The notes below the pieces were generated by a model. It saw only the letters and a program-made list of their open reading frames with translations. It was not told the origin of the DNA and searched no databases. 15,898 nucleotides of DNA from an uncultured Zoogloea sp. (GTDB taxonomy: Bacteria > Pseudomonadota > Gammaproteobacteria > Burkholderiales > Rhodocyclaceae), in contig CALBTT010000221.1 in NCBI GenBank assembly GCA_937967645.1, positions 1 through 15,898 on the forward strand. Reading direction: 5' to 3'. Shown in pieces: positions 13,443 through 15,898 of the stretch (position 1 is its first letter; each line of letters opens with the position of its first letter). Both the position numbers and the translations under genes were made by a program.

Positions 13443-15731
13443 ATGGAAAACGTCCGCATCTTTGGCTATTGCGATCCCCTCTCGGTGCGTGCCGGCGAAC
13501 GGGTCGACTTCATGGTCAGCGCCGAGGGCACGGCCCGGGTGGAGGCCCAGCTGGTCCGCCTGATCCACGGTGACGAGCACCCGGACGGCCCGGGCTACCT
13601 GGACGCCCCCGTCGCCAGCCCGCTGGACGGCGCGTTGGAGGTGGGGCGCCAGTTCACCCAGGTGGGCAGCTTCGCCCGGGTCGCCGACCCGGCCGGGCAG
13701 CTGGCGCCCGGTGGGGCCTTCAGCGGCTTCGCCTTCATCTGGCCGAGCGCCCCCGGGGGCCGCTCCCAGACCCTCTTCGGGCGCTGGGATGCGGCGCGGG
13801 TCAGCGGCTACCGCTTCGGCATCGACGCCCAGGGGCGGCTCGAGCTGGCCCTCGGCGACGGCGTCAGCGTCGCCCACCTGCTCGGCGAGGTGCCGCTGTT
13901 TGCCCGCTGCTGGTATCTGGTGGGCTTCAGTCACGACCCGGCGAGCGGTGAGACGCGCCTGTACCAGGAGCCGGTGATCAACGCGGCCAACTCCCTGCAT
14001 GCGCCTATCCTGCCCTATGCCTACGCGGAGCGGCGGGAGGGCCGGTTGGGCCAGCCTATCCTGCACCTGCCCGACACCCCCTTCGTGCTGGCCGGCAGTC
14101 ACCATTCGGGTACTCCGGCGCGGGTGGTGGATCTGTACAACGGCAAGATCGATCGCTGCGGCCTGGTCGGCCGAGCCCTCGACGCCGCCGCCTTCGACGC
14201 CATCCGGCGTGATGCCGACGGCCTGCCGGCGCGGGAGCCCCGGCTGCTCGCCTACTGGAACCCGAGCATCGGCTACGGTCCGGCCGGCATCGGGGACACC
14301 CTGGTGGACCAGGGGCCGGCGGCGCTCCACCTGGAGGGCGTCAACCGCCCGGTGCGGGCCATGACCGGCTACAACTGGAGCGGTCGCGACGACAGCTACC
14401 GGCTGGCCCCGGAGCAGTATGGCGGCGTGCATTTCCACGACGATGCGCTGATCGATTGCCGATGGACGCCCAGCTGCAGCTTCCAGGTGCCCGCCGACCT
14501 GCCCAGCGGCTGCTATGCCCTCAAGCTGCGTCACGGCGGGGTGGAGGAGCAGATCCCCTTCTTCGTTCGGGCCGCCACCCCGAGGGCGCCGATCGCCGTG
14601 CTGATGGCCACCGCCTCCTACCTCGCCTACGCCAATGAGCAGCTGTCCTTCAGCTCACCGGTGGTGCAGCCCATCTTCGGCCGCACGCCGATCCTCGGCG
14701 AGGACGACATGATCCGCGTCGAGCGACCGGAGCTGGGCCTGTCCACCTACGACTGCCACAGCGACGGGGCAGGGGTGTGCTTCACCTCCTGGCGCCGCCC
14801 CATCCTCAACATGCGGCCGCGCTACCGCATGGCTCTGGGCAGCACCTGGCAGTTCCCGGCCGACCTGTCGATGATCGCCTGGCTCAGCCACAAGGGCTAC
14901 GACTACGAGGTGCTCACCGACCACGACCTGCACCGGGACGGCCTGGCCGCCCTGCAGCCCTACCAGGCGGTGATCACCGGCAGCCATCCGGAGTACTACT
15001 CCTGGCGCATGATGGATGCCACCGAGCAGTACCTGGGCGGCGGCGGACGGCTGATCTACACCGGCGCCAACGGTTACTACTGGGCGGTGAGCTTCCGCGA
15101 TGACGAGCCCTGGTGCATGGAGGTGCGCAAGCTCGACTCCGGCTCCCGCGCCTGGCAGGCCCAGCCCGGCGAGCACTACAACCAGAGCGAGCCGATCCGT
15201 AGCGGCCTGTGGCGCAATATCGGGCGCACCCCGCAGAAGCTGCTCGGGGTCGGCTTCGCCACCGAGGGCTTCGATGCCTCGGGCTCCTACAGCCGCATGC
15301 CGGACGCCGACAAGCCGGAGCTGGGGTGGATCATGGACGGCGTGCCGGAGACCCTGATCGGCGACTTCGGCCTGGCCCTGGGCGGCGCCGCCGGCCTCGA
15401 GCTGGACCGCTACGACCTGCACTTGGGCACTCCCCCGGGCGCCTACCTGCTGGCCACTTCGCAAGGGCTCAGCGACAACTACCCGCGGGTCTCCGAGGAG
15501 ATCTACTACATGTTCCCCGGCCAGGGGGCGACCCAGGACTACCAGTGCCGGGCCGACGTGGTCTTCTTCGACACGCTGAACGACGGCGCGGTGTTCTCCA
15601 CCGGCTCCATCGCCTGGACCAGCGCGCTACCCAGCCGGGGCTTCGACAACCCGGTGTCGCGCATCACCGCCAACGTGCTGGATGCCTTCATCCGTCCCGG
15701 GCCCTTGCCCGGCCGCGACGCCCGGCCCTGA
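13443..15731 (+). CDS. N,N-dimethylformamidase-like large (beta) subunit, iron amidohydrolase
   Basis: Catalytic subunit of 762 residues, the usual length for this family. The dimethylformamidase of Paracoccus splits N,N-dimethylformamide to dimethylamine and formate with a mononuclear iron bound by two tyrosines and a glutamate (reported as Tyr399, Tyr440, Glu521, with His519 close by). Here the likely equivalents are Tyr396 in ASYLAYANEQ, Tyr436 in LGLSTYDCHSDG, Glu517 and His515 in ITGSHPEYYSWRM. Their spacing matches apart from one residue. The N-terminal part (about 1-380) carries a laminin-G-like beta sandwich (QTLFGRWDAARVSGYRFGID near 109-128). The C-terminal half, about 384-755, has a glutamine-amidotransferase-like fold in this family, seen here as YQAVITGSHPEYYS and GGGGRLIYTGANGYYW. 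GAGGT overlapping the small-subunit stop gives the ribosome binding site. Last gene before a strong terminator. The natural substrate is not known. Confidence 0.92.
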   Translation: MENVRIFGYCDPLSVRAGERVDFMVSAEGTARVEAQLVRLIHGDEHPDGPGYLDAPVASPLDGALEVGRQFTQVGSFARVADPAGQLAPGGAFSGFAFIWPSAPGGRSQTLFGRWDAARVSGYRFGIDAQGRLELALGDGVSVAHLLGEVPLFARCWYLVGFSHDPASGETRLYQEPVINAANSLHAPILPYAYAERREGRLGQPILHLPDTPFVLAGSHHSGTPARVVDLYNGKIDRCGLVGRALDAAAFDAIRRDADGLPAREPRLLAYWNPSIGYGPAGIGDTLVDQGPAALHLEGVNRPVRAMTGYNWSGRDDSYRLAPEQYGGVHFHDDALIDCRWTPSCSFQVPADLPSGCYALKLRHGGVEEQIPFFVRAATPRAPIAVLMATASYLAYANEQLSFSSPVVQPIFGRTPILGEDDMIRVERPELGLSTYDCHSDGAGVCFTSWRRPILNMRPRYRMALGSTWQFPADLSMIAWLSHKGYDYEVLTDHDLHRDGLAALQPYQAVITGSHPEYYSWRMMDATEQYLGGGGRLIYTGANGYYWAVSFRDDEPWCMEVRKLDSGSRAWQAQPGEHYNQSEPIRSGLWRNIGRTPQKLLGVGFATEGFDASGSYSRMPDADKPELGWIMDGVPETLIGDFGLALGGAAGLELDRYDLHLGTPPGAYLLATSQGLSDNYPRVSEEIYYMFPGQGATQDYQCRADVVFFDTLNDGAVFSTGSIAWTSALPSRGFDNPVSRITANVLDAFIRPGPLPGRDARP

Positions 15732-15764
15732 GCCGCTCCAGGGCCCGCAACCGTGTTGTGAGGC

Positions 15765-15807
15765 CACCGCCCCGGTCCCTCTCTCCTCCCTGGAGTACGG
15801 GGCGGTG
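15765..15807 (+). other. Long-loop hairpin before the terminator
   Basis: CACCGCCCC (15765-15773) pairs with GGGGCGGTG (15799-15807), leaving a 25-base loop. The 10-base string TCCTCCCTGG occurs in this loop (15784-15793) and again in the terminator stem-loop (15814-15823). It may protect the mRNA 3' end. Confidence 0.4.
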
Positions 15808-15809
15808 TT

Positions 15810-15843
15810 CGGGTCCTCCCTGGCCGGGGAGGACCCGTTTTTT
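15810..15843 (+). terminator. Intrinsic terminator of the seven-gene operon
   Basis: CGGGTCCTCCC (15810-15820) pairs with GGGAGGACCCG (15827-15837) around a six-base loop, then six T. The 11-bp GC-rich stem with an adjacent T-run is a textbook Rho-independent terminator, 78 bases after the large-subunit stop. Confidence 0.95.
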
Positions 15844-15844
15844 C

Positions 15845-15898
15845 GTGTGCGCCCAGCATGGGCGCACTCCTGCGGGTGTAAGTCCCGCCGTAAGTTGA
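15845..15898 (+). mobile_element. 5' end of a group II intron (runs off the window)
   Basis: After the terminator T-run the sequence reads GTGTGCGCCCAGCATGGGCG and continues with CACTCCTGCGGGTGTAAGTC. Bacterial group II introns begin GTGYG, and both GTGTG (15845) and GTGCG (15847) fit. GTGCGCCC (15847-15854) pairs with GGGCGCAC (15860-15867), then GCGGG (15872-15876) pairs with CCCGC (15884-15888) around TGTAAGT; this is the familiar start of intron domain I. The exact boundary, the class, and the presence of the reverse transcriptase/maturase gene lie beyond the window. Confidence 0.75.

Noticed and set aside
13389..15464. Minus-strand frames opposite the dimethylformamidase large subunit
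   Set aside because: Shadows of a gene with clear iron-ligand motifs.
15209..15898. Plus-strand frame overlapping the end of the large subunit and the terminator
   Set aside because: Arg/Pro-rich frame-shifted shadow that crosses the terminator and the intron start.

Overview
The window reads as chromosomal DNA of a high-GC betaproteobacterium, perhaps Rhodocyclales or Burkholderiales; the lineage is an inference. The grounds are a sigma-32 gene with a perfect HrcA/CIRCE operator in front of it, a PEP-CTERM surface protein with a candidate sigma-54 promoter, a DUF1302/DUF1329/RND membrane module, and the 5' end of a bacterial group II intron.

Layout. (1) 1-430, minus strand: the N-terminal part of rpoH, cut by the window edge. 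A CIRCE element at 457-483 overlaps a plausible promoter. (2) 484-956: a mostly non-coding gap whose right half is AT-rich, with a sigma-54-like site at 861-876. (3) 957-3639, plus strand: a PEP-CTERM sorted protein followed by a secreted subtilase-fold peptidase that lacks the usual HGT histidine motif. (4) 3656-3720: two hairpins between convergent genes. (5) 3718-4812, minus strand: a LuxR-type regulator. (6) 4813-5305: a 493-base divergent control region with several inverted repeats. These include two 16-bp sites that match at 13 of 16 positions, one on the regulator side and one on the operon side. (7) 5306-15731, plus strand: seven tightly packed genes encoding a YCF48-like propeller, an RND/MMPL transporter, a DUF1302 outer-membrane barrel, a DUF1329 periplasmic protein, an amidase-signature hydrolase, and the small and large subunits of an N,N-dimethylformamidase-like iron hydrolase. 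(8) 15810-15843: a strong intrinsic terminator, followed directly by the 5' end of a group II intron that runs off the window.

The main point of interest is the seven-gene operon. YCF48, RND, DUF1302 and DUF1329 proteins recur together next to genes for hydrophobic substrates and are thought to move lipophilic molecules across the envelope. Here they sit in one transcription unit with two unrelated amide-cleaving enzymes. The dimethylformamidase large subunit keeps the expected two-tyrosine-one-glutamate iron site. A LuxR-type activator is divergent, as LuxR-type DmfR is associated with the dimethylformamidase genes of Paracoccus. The reading offered is an undescribed uptake-and-hydrolysis locus for an amide, possibly larger or more lipophilic than dimethylformamide. 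The substrate cannot be told from sequence alone.

No tRNA, rRNA, CRISPR array or complete insertion sequence was seen.
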